Assembly: GCF_023716665.1 (NCBI RefSeq)
Contig: NZ_CP071860.1
Span: 124,001-188,000 of the forward strand
Origin: Vibrio sp. SCSIO 43135
GTDB taxonomy: Bacteria; Pseudomonadota; Gammaproteobacteria; Enterobacterales; Vibrionaceae
DNA: 64,000 nt
Direction: 5' to 3'
Below, in pieces: positions 17,656 to 27,010 of this stretch. Position 1 is the first letter of the stretch. Each line of letters starts with the position of its first letter. The translations under genes were made by a program, and so were the position numbers. The notes under the pieces were generated by a model. It ran no database searches. It was not told the origin of the DNA and saw only the letters and a list, made by a program, of their open reading frames with translations.

Positions 17656-18007
17656 GCCCAAAATTCCTACAAACAGCGCAGGTCAACTGCAGAGTTTGAC
17701 TTATCTTCGCTTTATTTTTCAGATTTTGAAGTGCACGACGATTTACAGATCGTATGGAGTGAATTGACCCGTAAAACTCGACAATTGCGCAGTTTATCTT
17801 TAATAATAGCCGCTTCCGTCTAAATTTATGGTTATTTTTTAACCAGTTAAAGTGTCAATCAATGATGCCAAGAGGCATCGATAAGAAGGATCTTAGCTAT
17901 AGGAAATTCCTAAATTCCTGAGAAAAATTAACAAAAAGAGACTATCTTTTTCGTTAATGGTTCTCTAGCTCGTTAAGGAAGATGAGTGCGACAATAAAAG
18001 AGGTTAT
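17656..18007 (+). other. Region between qrr and gltS
   Basis: About 350 AT-rich bases without a supported gene. It should hold the gltS promoter. I see no known riboswitch. The ribosome site of gltS is weak (AAAGAGG before the ATG). Confidence 0.4.
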
Positions 18008-19234
18008 ATGAATCAATTAATTTCGGTTGGACCGCTAGAATCTTTCTTAATCGCTATCGGCGTTTTGTTTCTTGGTCACTTCGTAAACGCTAGACTGCCT
18101 ATTCTTAAAAAGTTTAATATCCCAGAGCCGATTGTTGGCGGCCTGATAGTAGCGTGTATCATTACGTTCATGCACTTCAATGGCGTAAATTTAGAATTCT
18201 CGTTGCCACTACAGAACACGTTTATGTTGATGTTCTTTAGTACCGTCGGGTTAGCTGCTAACTACACCCAGTTAATGAAAGGTGGTGCGAAGGTCTTTAT
18301 CTTCCTTGCGGTCGCTTCCGTATATATCATCATTCAAAATGGAGTGGGTGTGTCTTTGGCTACTGCGCTTGGGTTAGACCCTCTAATGGGCTTGATTGCA
18401 GGTTCCATTACGCTTTCTGGTGGTCACGGCACTGGTGCTGCATGGGCTCAAACCTTCAACGACAGCTATGGTCTATCAAACACGCTCGAAATCGCGATGG
18501 CATCTGCCACCTTCGGTTTGATTATCGGTGGTATCATCGGTAGTCCGGTTGCGCAAAAGCTGATTGAGAAGAACAACTTCGAATCTGAGTATGGGCGTGG
18601 CACTCAAACCCACCAAAAATTCCCAGAAGTTGTTACTTACAATGAGTATGAAGAAGACAAAGTCACCGCAAAAAAAGTGATTGAAGTACTATTTATTTTG
18701 CTTATCTGTGTGACTGGTGCTCAATACCTAGAATCGTGGGTAAGTAGCTTTGAAATCAAATGGTTGATGATCCCAGATTTTGTTTACGCGCTATTTATTG
18801 GTGTGTTCATCACCAACGTGATGGAAGTGACCAAGGTGCACAAAGTGGATACCGAAACGGTGGATATTCTAGGTACAGTATCCCTGTCTCTGTTCTTAGC
18901 AATGGCATTAATGAGCTTAAGATTATGGAATATCTTCGATCTAGCCATTCCATTCTTAGTGATTCTAGCGGTGCAATCTGTGGTACTTGGCTTGTTTGCG
19001 TACTTCGTTACTTTCAAGGTGATGGGGTCTAACTACGACGCTGCCGTCATTTCTGGTGGTCACTGTGGTTTCGGCTTAGGCGCAACGCCTACCGCTGTAA
19101 TGAACATGGGATCGTTAGTCAATAAGTTTGGTCCATCGCCTCAAGCGTTCATGGTAGTTCCAATCGTAGGTGCTTTCTTCATTGATATCGTTAACCTGAT
19201 CATCTTGCAAAGCTACATTACTTTTATTGGCTAG
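18008..19234 (+). CDS. gltS: Sodium/glutamate symporter GltS
   Basis: A 408-residue inner-membrane carrier that imports glutamate with sodium. GltS hallmarks are the two pore-loop regions, SGGHGTGAAWAQTF (about residue 138) and SGGHCGFGLGATPTAVMNMG (about 345), and the N-terminal FNIPEPIVGGL. Length is typical for the family (about 400). It is transcribed alone downstream of qrr, from its own promoter because qrr ends in a strong terminator. Confidence 0.95.
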   Translation: MNQLISVGPLESFLIAIGVLFLGHFVNARLPILKKFNIPEPIVGGLIVACIITFMHFNGVNLEFSLPLQNTFMLMFFSTVGLAANYTQLMKGGAKVFIFLAVASVYIIIQNGVGVSLATALGLDPLMGLIAGSITLSGGHGTGAAWAQTFNDSYGLSNTLEIAMASATFGLIIGGIIGSPVAQKLIEKNNFESEYGRGTQTHQKFPEVVTYNEYEEDKVTAKKVIEVLFILLICVTGAQYLESWVSSFEIKWLMIPDFVYALFIGVFITNVMEVTKVHKVDTETVDILGTVSLSLFLAMALMSLRLWNIFDLAIPFLVILAVQSVVLGLFAYFVTFKVMGSNYDAAVISGGHCGFGLGATPTAVMNMGSLVNKFGPSPQAFMVVPIVGAFFIDIVNLIILQSYITFIG

Positions 19235-19260
19235 TACTTCGTGACAGATATCTGATTGAT

Positions 19261-19291
19261 AAAAAAGGCTCTGCATTGCAGAGCCTTTTTT
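19261..19291. terminator. Bidirectional terminator between gltS and the PilZ gene
   Basis: AAAAAAGGCTCTG and CAGAGCCTTTTTT arms with a short loop. Its right end overlaps the stop codon of the convergent PilZ gene. Confidence 0.88.
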
Positions 19292-20024
19292 ATTTGAGCA
19301 TGAGTTTTGTGCCGTTGAATTTCAGTTGAGACAACAGAGCTTTCGCGTTTTCTTTGCCTCTTTCATCAAACTCTAAACCATAGCGCGCGTAGTGCAGCGA
19401 ACGTTGCAAGTTGCAGATTTTTCCTACTAATGGCGCCAATGGTGTTTTATCTCGGGTCGCAGCCGCCAAGTCTATGGTAATGGTGTCGCCTACTTGAAAA
19501 GGCCTGCTTAGTGGTGGAGTGATGAAACGACAGCCTCCCTTTGAAAGATCTCGAACTTCACAGTCTCCCTTATGAGTATTAGCGACGACCTTGCCCGGTA
19601 AGTTCACATCGTACCTAGGTTCTTTACGCAGCTGTGTTACTTGCATTGTATTGGGTATTGATATCGCAACCATAGCGATAGGTTCGCGAATATAATGGAC
19701 CAATTGACTGCGGAAGTGGATCATTGCACCTTCACCGCGTGGTGAAATGGCTTTCACGTTCAACCAGAATCCTTCTTGGAAGAAGAAATTTAGATCGTCA
19801 TCTGATATTTTGGGCACTTCAATCAGGATAAGGTTTTTCCCGTGGGTACCAATGAAAGCGGTTTTGCATTGGAACTTGGTGCCGACAGGGGTAGTGACGC
19901 TGATGGAGAGTTCGCTGCTATGTTCAACCATGTTGAGAGCGTCGGTACTGTTGATGGTTGAAACTGTTTGTCGGGACTGTGTTTGACCCTTCGATTCTTT
20001 TGCAACCACTGTTTGGGTGTTCAT
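19290..20024 (-). CDS. PilZ domain c-di-GMP-binding protein (YcgR-like)
   Basis: A 244-residue soluble protein. After a polar N-terminus (1-35), residues about 38-125 form a PilZN/YcgR-type beta domain and about 130-235 a PilZ domain. The c-di-GMP ligands are present: R133-x3-R137 (RKEPR) and D159-x-S161-x2-G164 (DLSKGG). It should therefore bind c-di-GMP and act as an effector, for example on the flagellar motor or another target. Nothing nearby names the target. The window also codes for two EAL proteins, so c-di-GMP signalling appears twice here. Confidence 0.88.
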   Translation of the reverse strand: MNTQTVVAKESKGQTQSRQTVSTINSTDALNMVEHSSELSISVTTPVGTKFQCKTAFIGTHGKNLILIEVPKISDDDLNFFFQEGFWLNVKAISPRGEGAMIHFRSQLVHYIREPIAMVAISIPNTMQVTQLRKEPRYDVNLPGKVVANTHKGDCEVRDLSKGGCRFITPPLSRPFQVGDTITIDLAAATRDKTPLAPLVGKICNLQRSLHYARYGLEFDERGKENAKALLSQLKFNGTKLMLK

Positions 20025-20248
20025 TTAAGCCGTCCTATGTGCTTGCGATTATTATATTTGTTAGAACTAGGATTTTAAGTTTGACCCACCAATTATTCAA
20101 ACTGATGCTCGCTGATTTATTTGAGTTATCTATCAAAAATTAACAAAAGATAACTGAAATAGCGTGATGTTGATTCAGGCTTATGGTGGTTTTGACCAAA
20201 AATGCAGCTTTGGGGTGTAGGCACGAATGTGGTGGATAGGAGAGTGTA

Positions 20249-21271
20249 GTGGATAAAGATAGTGTTGCGTTGTTGGTTCAACTAGGGTGGCACAGCATTG
20301 ATCAGAGTGAAGTTATTCAGTCACTTTGGGGCGGTTATGGTGAGTTGGTTCGTGTATCCAATGGCGAGAGCTCACTGATTGTGAAACATATTCGCTTGCC
20401 TGAAAAAAACGACCATCCTAGAGGCTGGAACACTGCACGTTCACATAATCGCAAGCTACGCTCTTATCAAGTTGAAGCAAGCTGGTATCGCGACTTTGCC
20501 GCAGCGTGTAGCTCAGAATGCGTAGTCCCTAAGCCTATTTTTGTAGGCGAAATTGAAGGTGAGCTAACGCTTGTGATGGAAGATCTTAAGCAACTTGGTT
20601 TTCCTAATACACTGGGCAACGCCGATCCAGAACATGTAGATCCAGTGTATATAAGACCTTGCCTTAAATGGTTAGCGCATTTTCATGCACAGCATATCTC
20701 TCACCATGGAGAAGGGTTGTGGGAGTCTGGGACTTACTGGCATTTGCAGACCCGGCCTGATGAGTTAGCAAAGCTGCGTGATTTACCACTAAAACAAGCG
20801 GCTGAGCAGATTGATGACTTGCTCAATCAAGCGCCGTATCAAACGCTGGTTCATGGGGACGCAAAGCTGGCGAATTTTTGTTTTAGCGACGCGAGAATAG
20901 GTGAAAGCGAGCAAACCAGTGACGGTGAGCAAATAAAAGCAGCTGCTGTGGATTTTCAATATGTGGGCAGAGGCTGCGCCATGAAAGATGTGGCATTGTT
21001 TATCAGTAGTGCTGTGCCTTATGAAAAGTGTTTTGAGCGTGAATCAGAGTTGCTCGACATTTACTTTTCCTATCTTAATGATGCGTTGGCAATGTATCAG
21101 CCACACCTAGATAGTGAGCTTGTCATTGCATCGTGGCGACCATTATTTTGCGTTGCGTGGGCCGACTTTCAGCGTTTCGTAAAAGGTTGGAGCCCCGAGC
21201 ACTGGAAGATCAATCCGTATACGGAATCCCTCAAAGAGCGAGCGTTAGAGCAGATCAAACAAGAGAGGTGA
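20249..21271 (+). CDS. Kinase-like phosphotransferase (APH/choline kinase/EcKinase fold)
   Basis: A 340-residue protein with a protein-kinase-like fold. The Brenner-type catalytic motif is VHGDAKLANF (His202, Asp204, Asn209) and the metal-binding Asp is in VDFQYVG (Asp235). An ATP-binding Lys is likely in LIVKHIRL. It resembles the ecdysteroid kinase-like/aminoglycoside phosphotransferase clan, which phosphorylate small alcohols. The substrate is unknown. The GTG start is preceded by AGGAGAG at a good distance. Confidence 0.8.
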   Translation: MDKDSVALLVQLGWHSIDQSEVIQSLWGGYGELVRVSNGESSLIVKHIRLPEKNDHPRGWNTARSHNRKLRSYQVEASWYRDFAAACSSECVVPKPIFVGEIEGELTLVMEDLKQLGFPNTLGNADPEHVDPVYIRPCLKWLAHFHAQHISHHGEGLWESGTYWHLQTRPDELAKLRDLPLKQAAEQIDDLLNQAPYQTLVHGDAKLANFCFSDARIGESEQTSDGEQIKAAAVDFQYVGRGCAMKDVALFISSAVPYEKCFERESELLDIYFSYLNDALAMYQPHLDSELVIASWRPLFCVAWADFQRFVKGWSPEHWKINPYTESLKERALEQIKQER

Positions 21272-21304
21272 CCTGACCTCTCTTTTCATTTGGTGTGGGG
21301 CTAT

Positions 21305-22285
21305 CTATGCATTTCCCAAGGCTGTTAGCTGCACACTAACCACTGCATGGTCGCTGCACTGTTTATCTTGCTCAAAGATAGGATTGATAAGGTGAGAGTC
21401 CAACACAAAATAATCACTCACTTTGGCTTTGGGATTAAACGCGGCGGGCGCAAACTCTGCTGAGAGTAAGATGTAATCCAATACTGAACCTTTCGCTCCC
21501 ATGTAATGAGTATAGGGTCGGCTGACTGCGCCGTCTGCAGAATAAAGCTCCCAAGCATCATAGAGATGAAAGGGTGAAAGCAGCAGATGAGAATCTTCTT
21601 GGCGAAATATCTGCTGTGACATTAAACCTGCGAACTCTTCGGCGGTAATTGGCTTATTAAAGTCGCCCAGCATAATACATGGTCGGTCATGTCGCTTTTT
21701 ATTATCGACAATAGATTGGTGCAGTAGATGTGCTTCCAGCCCCCTTTGCATGGTTGATTTCCAACGTCCGATGTTTTCCTGATGCCAAAGTTCGGTCAGA
21801 GGTTTTGGCGTGTCATCCGTATCGGCGGGTCGCTGCGACTTAAAGTGAACAACGTATATGTCACATAGCCCAATCAATGGTAGTTCGATAACCGCGTGAA
21901 TAGGCTTGCGATTGTATTCGAATGCGGTATCTGGAGTTGGGTAGCAAGACCCGACTCCAGCGCATTCTATAATGGGAAAGCGAGAGGCAATGGCCAGTAC
22001 TGGGTGAGAATAGATGTAATCTTCCGCGTGAGGTGTATCTACGTTAACAAAGTAAGGATAACCCAGTTCAAGCATTTGCTGCTGTAACTCATCAACACTG
22101 AAGACTTCTTGAAAGGCGATGACGTCAGAATTGAGCCGAGTAATGGCGTTACTTATCCAGTCTTTTTTTTGTTGCCACTCTTGCTCGGTATAGATGTTGG
22201 CAAAATCATAGAATGCATTTGGCGGAGCCAAATAATTGAACAGATTAAACGTAGATATCGTGATAGAGTCGAGTTTAGAAAGCAC
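21305..22285 (-). CDS. Endonuclease/exonuclease/phosphatase (EEP) family protein
   Basis: A 326-residue DNase I-fold hydrolase. Catalytic signatures are seen in order: TFNLFN near the N-terminus, AFQEVF (metal-binding Glu near 60), LGDFNKP (about residue 193) and the terminal CSDHAVVSV with the catalytic His. There is no signal peptide, so it is cytoplasmic. Substrates in the family range from DNA to phospholipids and phosphoinositides, and cannot be chosen here. Divergent from the MFS gene downstream on the map. Confidence 0.85.
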   Translation of the reverse strand: MLSKLDSITISTFNLFNYLAPPNAFYDFANIYTEQEWQQKKDWISNAITRLNSDVIAFQEVFSVDELQQQMLELGYPYFVNVDTPHAEDYIYSHPVLAIASRFPIIECAGVGSCYPTPDTAFEYNRKPIHAVIELPLIGLCDIYVVHFKSQRPADTDDTPKPLTELWHQENIGRWKSTMQRGLEAHLLHQSIVDNKKRHDRPCIMLGDFNKPITAEEFAGLMSQQIFRQEDSHLLLSPFHLYDAWELYSADGAVSRPYTHYMGAKGSVLDYILLSAEFAPAAFNPKAKVSDYFVLDSHLINPIFEQDKQCSDHAVVSVQLTALGNA

Positions 22286-22404
22286 TCAATCGTCCTTAGT
22301 ATTTGTCTTACACTAAGAATACGATCAATTTGGTGTTAAATCACAGTTCGATTTCGCCGAACTTATTTAGCGCCTCTAGGGAATACCGCGACAAGGAATA
22401 TCGG

Positions 22405-23586
22405 ATGTCTGCCCAATCAGCCAGCTGGAAAACACCTCAGAACTTTTTACTTATCATCTCCATCATAGTGCCCATTGCGTTTTCTAGTTGGATGGCATTG
22501 CTGAATAATTTCGTGATTGAAAAGGCGAATTTTGATGGCGCGGATATTGGTTTGCTTCAAAGTGTGCGTGAGATTCCTGGCTTCTTAGCATTCACTGCGG
22601 TGTTTGTTTTGCTGTTCATTCGCGAACAGCGATTCATGTTAATTGCACTGGCGATGTTGACACTTGGTACCGCAATCACAGGCTTTTTCCCTAGCTTGTT
22701 TGGTTTACTGCTTACCACGTTATTAATGTCGACCGGTTTTCACTACTTCGAAACATTGAAGCAGTCGCTTTCATTGCAATGGCTAAGTAAAGAAGAGGCG
22801 CCAGAAATGCTGGGCAAGCTGATATCGGTAGGCGCATTGGCTTCGCTGCTTACCTATGGCGCACTGTGGGTGATGCTGGAGCAAATTAAGCTAGACTACG
22901 TTTGGGTTTACTCAATCACTGGTGGTATAGGGTTTGTGCTGGTGTTATGGATTGCTTTTGCATTTCCAGAGTTTAAAACTGAAACGCAGCAAAACAAGAA
23001 ACTGTTCTTAAGAAAGCGCTATTGGCTCTATTACGCATTGACGTTTATGAGTGGTGCAAGAAGACAGATCTTTACCGTTTTTGCTGGCTTTTTGATGGTT
23101 GAAAAGTTCGGTTATTCAGCAGCAGATATTACACTGTTGTTCTTGGTTAACTACCTGTTTAACTTCTTATTTGCTAAGCGCATCGGTAAATTCATTGGTG
23201 TGGTAGGTGAGCGCAAAGCTCTCATATTCGAATACGTTGGGCTAATCTTCGTTTTCGTAGGTTATGCGTTTGTACAAACAGCAGAATGGGCCGCAGCGCT
23301 TTACATCATTGATCATCTTTTCTTCGCATTAGCATTAGCGATCAAAACGTACTTCCAGAAAATTGCCGACCCAGCTGATATGGCCTCGACGGCTGGTGTT
23401 GCGTTTACGATTAACCATATCGCCGCAGTAGTTATTCCGGTGATCTTTGGCGTTATTTGGCTTACTTCGCCAGCATTGGTTTTCTATATTGGCGCAGCAA
23501 TGGCAGCGGTGTCGTTATTGTTGTCGTTCAATATCCCGCATAAACCACAGGAAGGCAACGAAGTGCGAATTCTTCGCTGGAACTAA
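22405..23586 (+). CDS. MFS transporter
   Basis: A 393-residue carrier with about 12 membrane helices. The N-terminal part (SIIVPIAFSSWMALLNNFVIEKANFDGADIG) and the loop LLQSVREIPGFLAF suit the major facilitator fold, as does a basic inter-domain loop around EFKTETQQNKKLFLRKRYW (about 185-205). The substrate is not known. The start at 22405 is preferred: the product begins MSAQSASWKTPQN and GGAAT lies upstream. It converges on a LysR gene 13 bp away. Confidence 0.85.
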   Translation: MSAQSASWKTPQNFLLIISIIVPIAFSSWMALLNNFVIEKANFDGADIGLLQSVREIPGFLAFTAVFVLLFIREQRFMLIALAMLTLGTAITGFFPSLFGLLLTTLLMSTGFHYFETLKQSLSLQWLSKEEAPEMLGKLISVGALASLLTYGALWVMLEQIKLDYVWVYSITGGIGFVLVLWIAFAFPEFKTETQQNKKLFLRKRYWLYYALTFMSGARRQIFTVFAGFLMVEKFGYSAADITLLFLVNYLFNFLFAKRIGKFIGVVGERKALIFEYVGLIFVFVGYAFVQTAEWAAALYIIDHLFFALALAIKTYFQKIADPADMASTAGVAFTINHIAAVVIPVIFGVIWLTSPALVFYIGAAMAAVSLLLSFNIPHKPQEGNEVRILRWN

Positions 23587-23599
23587 CCGATTTCACAGT

Positions 23600-24520
23600 C
23601 TAATCAGGCATCACTCGCTTTAAAATGCTCGCTAACCATTGGGTTTTTTGAGTGTTGTGGTTCTTATAGTGGTAGTAGCTGTAAATATCGGGGGTTTCGA
23701 GTGGGTGATCCCAGTCGAACTCTAACAGTTTAATGCCATTCACAAATTCATAGTCCGAGAACTTAGAGACAGCGGCCATCATGTCGCTGGTTCTTACCGC
23801 TTCCAACAATACGGAAGGAAACTCAGAACGTAATACGATGTTAAATTTGATACCTAGGCTATCAGCCAAAATTTCCGCCGCCGGCTTATAGTAGTTCCAG
23901 TTCGGCGCCAGTATTGTACCTACTGGGTATTTGGTCGCTTCTAACGGAGAAATCGTTTCTCCCTTGTGAGGGTGGTCTTCGCGGCAAACAATTCTAAATC
24001 TATCCTGAGCGATTTTTGTTGAATACAGGGATTTGTGCACTGGAACATGGAAGTCGTAGCTGATGCCAAAACAGACTTTCCCGCTCTCGATCTCTGATTG
24101 AGTATCCTGATTCCAAGACTGGAACAGCACCGATACATTTGGCGCCTGTTTACGGATTTCAGTGTAGATGTTGGTCGCGAGGGCGCTCATCAAGAATGGA
24201 GAGATCGCGATGACGATTTGTTCATCCAGATTGGCGGGGTTGAAATCTTCTTTGCTGTTAAGGGTGTGTTCAAGATCGAACATCAAAGGACGTAAAGACT
24301 GATACAAATCTTCGGCATAAGGGGTTGGGGCGATACCTTTGCTGTGCTTTACAAACAGCTCATCGTCGAAGGTTTGGCGGAGTTTAGTCAGTGATTTGCT
24401 TACAGCCGGCTGAGTGACGAACAGCCTTTCTGCCGCCTTACGAGTGTTCTTTTCTTGGAACAGTACGAAGAAGACTCTTAAAAGGTTTAAGTCTAAATTG
24501 TCGTATAAGTTTCTCGCCAT
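23600..24520 (-). CDS. LysR family transcriptional regulator
   Basis: A 306-residue regulator. The winged helix-turn-helix spans about 5-70 (LDLNLLRVFFVLFQEKNTRKAAERLFVTQPAVSKSLTKL), followed by a periplasmic-binding-like effector domain. The start at 24520 has a GAGGGG site; the same frame stays open upstream into the next gene but lacks one. It is a paralogue of the LysR gene at 36194-37114: both are 306 residues and share the YDNLDLNLLR-type beginning. The target is unknown; the convergent MFS gene or the GlxA-type neighbour are possible. Confidence 0.9.
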   Translation of the reverse strand: MARNLYDNLDLNLLRVFFVLFQEKNTRKAAERLFVTQPAVSKSLTKLRQTFDDELFVKHSKGIAPTPYAEDLYQSLRPLMFDLEHTLNSKEDFNPANLDEQIVIAISPFLMSALATNIYTEIRKQAPNVSVLFQSWNQDTQSEIESGKVCFGISYDFHVPVHKSLYSTKIAQDRFRIVCREDHPHKGETISPLEATKYPVGTILAPNWNYYKPAAEILADSLGIKFNIVLRSEFPSVLLEAVRTSDMMAAVSKFSDYEFVNGIKLLEFDWDHPLETPDIYSYYHYKNHNTQKTQWLASILKRVMPD

Positions 24521-24599
24521 CGACCCCTCGCTACACAGTGAATGTATGAATATTCTGACAAAGTGTAACGGTTCGTAAGAGGCTGTTTTGGAATACAGA

Positions 24600-25544
24600 C
24601 TATTCCAACTTTTGTGCAAATTGTTGTTGATATTGCTTTGGTGACACGCCGATAAGCCTCCTAAAGTGATGGCGCATGGTAACGGCGGTGTCAAAGCCAG
24701 CCTGTTGGGCGAGTCTTTCCATATCGACTTGTTCAGATTCGAGAATTGCTTTTGCTCGTTCAATACGTTGATGTATCAGCCATTCCTTGGGCGATAAGTT
24801 AAAGCTAGAGCGAAACTTCCGATCGAATGTTCTGCGTGACATATTGGCTTTGCACGCAAGGTCGTCGATACCGATGGCCTGGGTAATATTGGCGTGTGCC
24901 CATTCAACTGCCTGGGAAAACTGATTCGGGACTTCCAAAATCGGTGATTCGACAAATTGAGATTGCCCGCCTGAGCGATGCGCAGACACAACTAGCCTTT
25001 TCGCTACTTGGTTTGCGATTTGGTAGCCGAAATCACTGCGGATCACGGCTAATCCAAGGTCTAAACCAGCAGCACTGCCCGCAGAGCAACCTATCTTTCC
25101 ATCAAATACATAAAGTACATTGGCGGCATAATCGACGTGTGGGAATCGCTCTCTAAAAGTGGACTCAAACTTCCAGTGTGTAGTCGCTCTTTTTCCATCA
25201 AGTAGCCCTAGTTCTGCAAGCAGAAAGGCACCAGAACAAAACGAGAGGATACGCTTTCCATTGTTATCAAAAGAAGTGACCTGTTGCCTTACCAAGTCCG
25301 GAACCTGTGAAGGTTTGGTCGGCCAACTGGGAACAATCAGCAGATCGTAATCCTCAATCGAGTCGGTATGTTGAGTCATCAACCCTATTCCTCCAGTCGT
25401 GGTAATGACAGTGTTTTCGAAGTTGACGATATCGGTTTGGTACCAAGGGTTAAACTCCGGCCTTGGCAGTGCGAAAAGTTCAACTGCACAAGCTAACTCA
25501 AACAGTGACACATGAGGGTGGGCGAGGATGGCGACTTTGATCAT
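24600..25544 (-). CDS. GlxA family AraC-type regulator with DJ-1/PfpI domain
   Basis: A 314-residue regulator with an N-terminal DJ-1/PfpI amidotransferase-like domain (about 1-170; ILSFCSGAFLLAELGLLDG nucleophile-elbow region) and a C-terminal AraC double helix-turn-helix (about 215-310; CKANMSRRTFDRKFRSSFNLSPKEWL, then GFDTAVTMRHHFRRLIGVSP). GlxA-type proteins often control nitrogen-compound or small-metabolite genes. It is divergent from the rhodanese/GST pair, with 121 bp between, so it is the likely regulator of that pair; this is inference. Confidence 0.92.
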   Translation of the reverse strand: MIKVAILAHPHVSLFELACAVELFALPRPEFNPWYQTDIVNFENTVITTTGGIGLMTQHTDSIEDYDLLIVPSWPTKPSQVPDLVRQQVTSFDNNGKRILSFCSGAFLLAELGLLDGKRATTHWKFESTFRERFPHVDYAANVLYVFDGKIGCSAGSAAGLDLGLAVIRSDFGYQIANQVAKRLVVSAHRSGGQSQFVESPILEVPNQFSQAVEWAHANITQAIGIDDLACKANMSRRTFDRKFRSSFNLSPKEWLIHQRIERAKAILESEQVDMERLAQQAGFDTAVTMRHHFRRLIGVSPKQYQQQFAQKLE

Positions 25545-25665
25545 GCTCTATCCTTTTAATCTTTAAAGGTTTGGCTGATTATTATCGATACTTGTCTTTT
25601 GCGCCAGTGTTTAATATTTAAACAGTGAGACAGAATGGAAGGGTAAAAATAACAAGGAGGGTGTT

Positions 25666-26088
25666 ATGACAAGTGCCGTATCAAGAGTTCCAGCCGCAAG
25701 CAGCGCTGAGGCGCTACATCATTTTGAATCACTTTTGAAGTTTGAGACCGACTGCTGGGATGTGCATCATGCTCTTAGCAATGGGCTGCAAGACTTTGTG
25801 TTGGTGGATGTTAGGGGACAAGATATGTTCGCTGCGGGCCATATCAATGGGGCGATCAACATTCCACATCCAAGACTAAACGAAAAGAGTTTGGCGCATT
25901 TCCCTAAAGACACGTTGTTTGTTGTCTACTGCGCAGGGCCGCACTGCAATGGAACAGAGAAGGCTGCGATTCGACTAGCGAAATTGGGCTGGCCAGTTAA
26001 GAAAATGATTGGCGGTGTTACTGGCTGGTTAGACGAGGGCTTTACATTGAAAGTATTGGAGTCTCTAGATCAAGGAGAAATCGTATGA
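25666..26088 (+). CDS. Rhodanese-like domain protein
   Basis: A 140-residue single-domain sulfurtransferase. The substrate Asp/Arg region is VLVDVRGQDMFAAGHINGAINIPH (about 46-68), and the active-site loop starts at Cys89 (YCAGPHCNGTEKA), which can carry a persulfide. It has no signal peptide. It overlaps the downstream GST gene by 4 bp (ATGA), so the two are co-translated. It is probably under the divergent GlxA-type regulator. The ribosome site (AAGGAGGG) is strong. Confidence 0.9.
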   Translation: MTSAVSRVPAASSAEALHHFESLLKFETDCWDVHHALSNGLQDFVLVDVRGQDMFAAGHINGAINIPHPRLNEKSLAHFPKDTLFVVYCAGPHCNGTEKAAIRLAKLGWPVKKMIGGVTGWLDEGFTLKVLESLDQGEIV

Positions 26089-26684
26089 AAATGTTGGTGG
26101 GAATCGATTCAACATGGTCATTGAGAGCTTGGCTTTGCGCTCGGTTGAGCAACCAAAGCGTTGACTTACAGGTGCTCGACTTGTCTAAGCCAGAAGCTAA
26201 ATCGTATTTAGCCGAGCTATCTCCTTCTGCTTTAGTACCGGTTCTTGAAGATGGAGAACTGCACATTCATGACTCTTTGGCGATCAGCGAGTATCTCAAC
26301 GAGTTAAGCCCAGGCTGTTTATATCCGCCCAATCTGGCACAAAGAGCGGTAGCAAGAAGCCTTTGCGCCGAGCTGCATTCAGGCTTTTTTCAACTCCGCT
26401 CACAATGCCCGTTTACTTTCGATACACCAGAGCCTGTGATTATTAACGAGCAACTTGCGAAAGAGGTGGATCGAGTCAAAACCATATTCTCAATGGCAAC
26501 CTTGCCATTTATGTATGAAGAGGCTGGCGCTGTAGACTGCTTTTATGCGGTACTAGCCTATCGCTTGCGTAGCTATGGTATTCAGTTTGATGGTGTGGCA
26601 GGACGGTACCAAAATCAGTTGCTGGAATGGTCATTGCTCAAAGAAGCGATGGCGTTAGCTCATACTTGGCGAGAGAAAGTTTGA
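26085..26684 (+). CDS. Glutathione S-transferase-like protein
   Basis: A 199-residue protein with a thioredoxin-like N-terminal domain (1-80). It has the usual cis-proline and Glu/Asp-Ser glutathione-binding positions (SALVPVLEDGELHIHDSLAISEYL). An all-helical C-terminal domain follows. The N-terminal residue set (DSTWSLRAWL) suggests a serine-type catalytic residue rather than cysteine. Co-translated with the rhodanese, it hints at sulfur or electrophile handling. Confidence 0.86.
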   Translation: MKMLVGIDSTWSLRAWLCARLSNQSVDLQVLDLSKPEAKSYLAELSPSALVPVLEDGELHIHDSLAISEYLNELSPGCLYPPNLAQRAVARSLCAELHSGFFQLRSQCPFTFDTPEPVIINEQLAKEVDRVKTIFSMATLPFMYEEAGAVDCFYAVLAYRLRSYGIQFDGVAGRYQNQLLEWSLLKEAMALAHTWREKV

Positions 26685-26815
26685 TCTCCTTTTAAAATCT
26701 ATGTGTTTTATGCATAACCTTCGTGACTAAAAGTCATTGGATTCATAGTTAGCGCGTCACTACACTGCGCGCTTTCGTTTTACTAACCGATTTAATCATC
26801 TATTGAGTGAGCGCT

Positions 26816-26989
26816 ATGTTTTCACAATCTCTTTTTGCTCAAATCATGAGAATGACGGTGTTGCTTGCGTTGTCGCTGGTGATTGTTCACCACTCTCCCG
26901 CGTTGCTTAGAGTACTGGCAGAGCAAGCTGTGAACAGTGGTTGTCACCAAACGAGTGGTGACATGGACCATTCGCATCACCATCACTAA
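26816..26989 (+). CDS. Small histidine-tailed membrane protein
   Basis: A 57-residue protein with one hydrophobic segment (about 10-30) and a C-terminal tail of metal-ligand type (CHQTSGDMDHSHHHH). The ATG at 26816 is preferred; a GTG at 26807 is in frame. It ends 21 bp before the MFS gene and is probably co-transcribed. The tail suggests binding of a metal such as copper, nickel or zinc, but no family is recognised. Confidence 0.65.
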   Translation: MFSQSLFAQIMRMTVLLALSLVIVHHSPALLRVLAEQAVNSGCHQTSGDMDHSHHHH

Positions 26990-27010
26990 CTTTCGATATT
27001 AAGATTATTT

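Noticed and set aside
17582..17767. Open frame of 61 codons upstream of gltS
   Set aside because: It overlaps the Qrr RNA core and its terminator and has no ribosome site; the RNA explains the sequence.
24521..24763. N-terminal extension of the LysR gene into the GlxA-type gene
   Set aside because: LysR proteins start directly before the helix-turn-helix, as does the paralogue at 36194-37114, and GAGGGG precedes the ATG at 24520.
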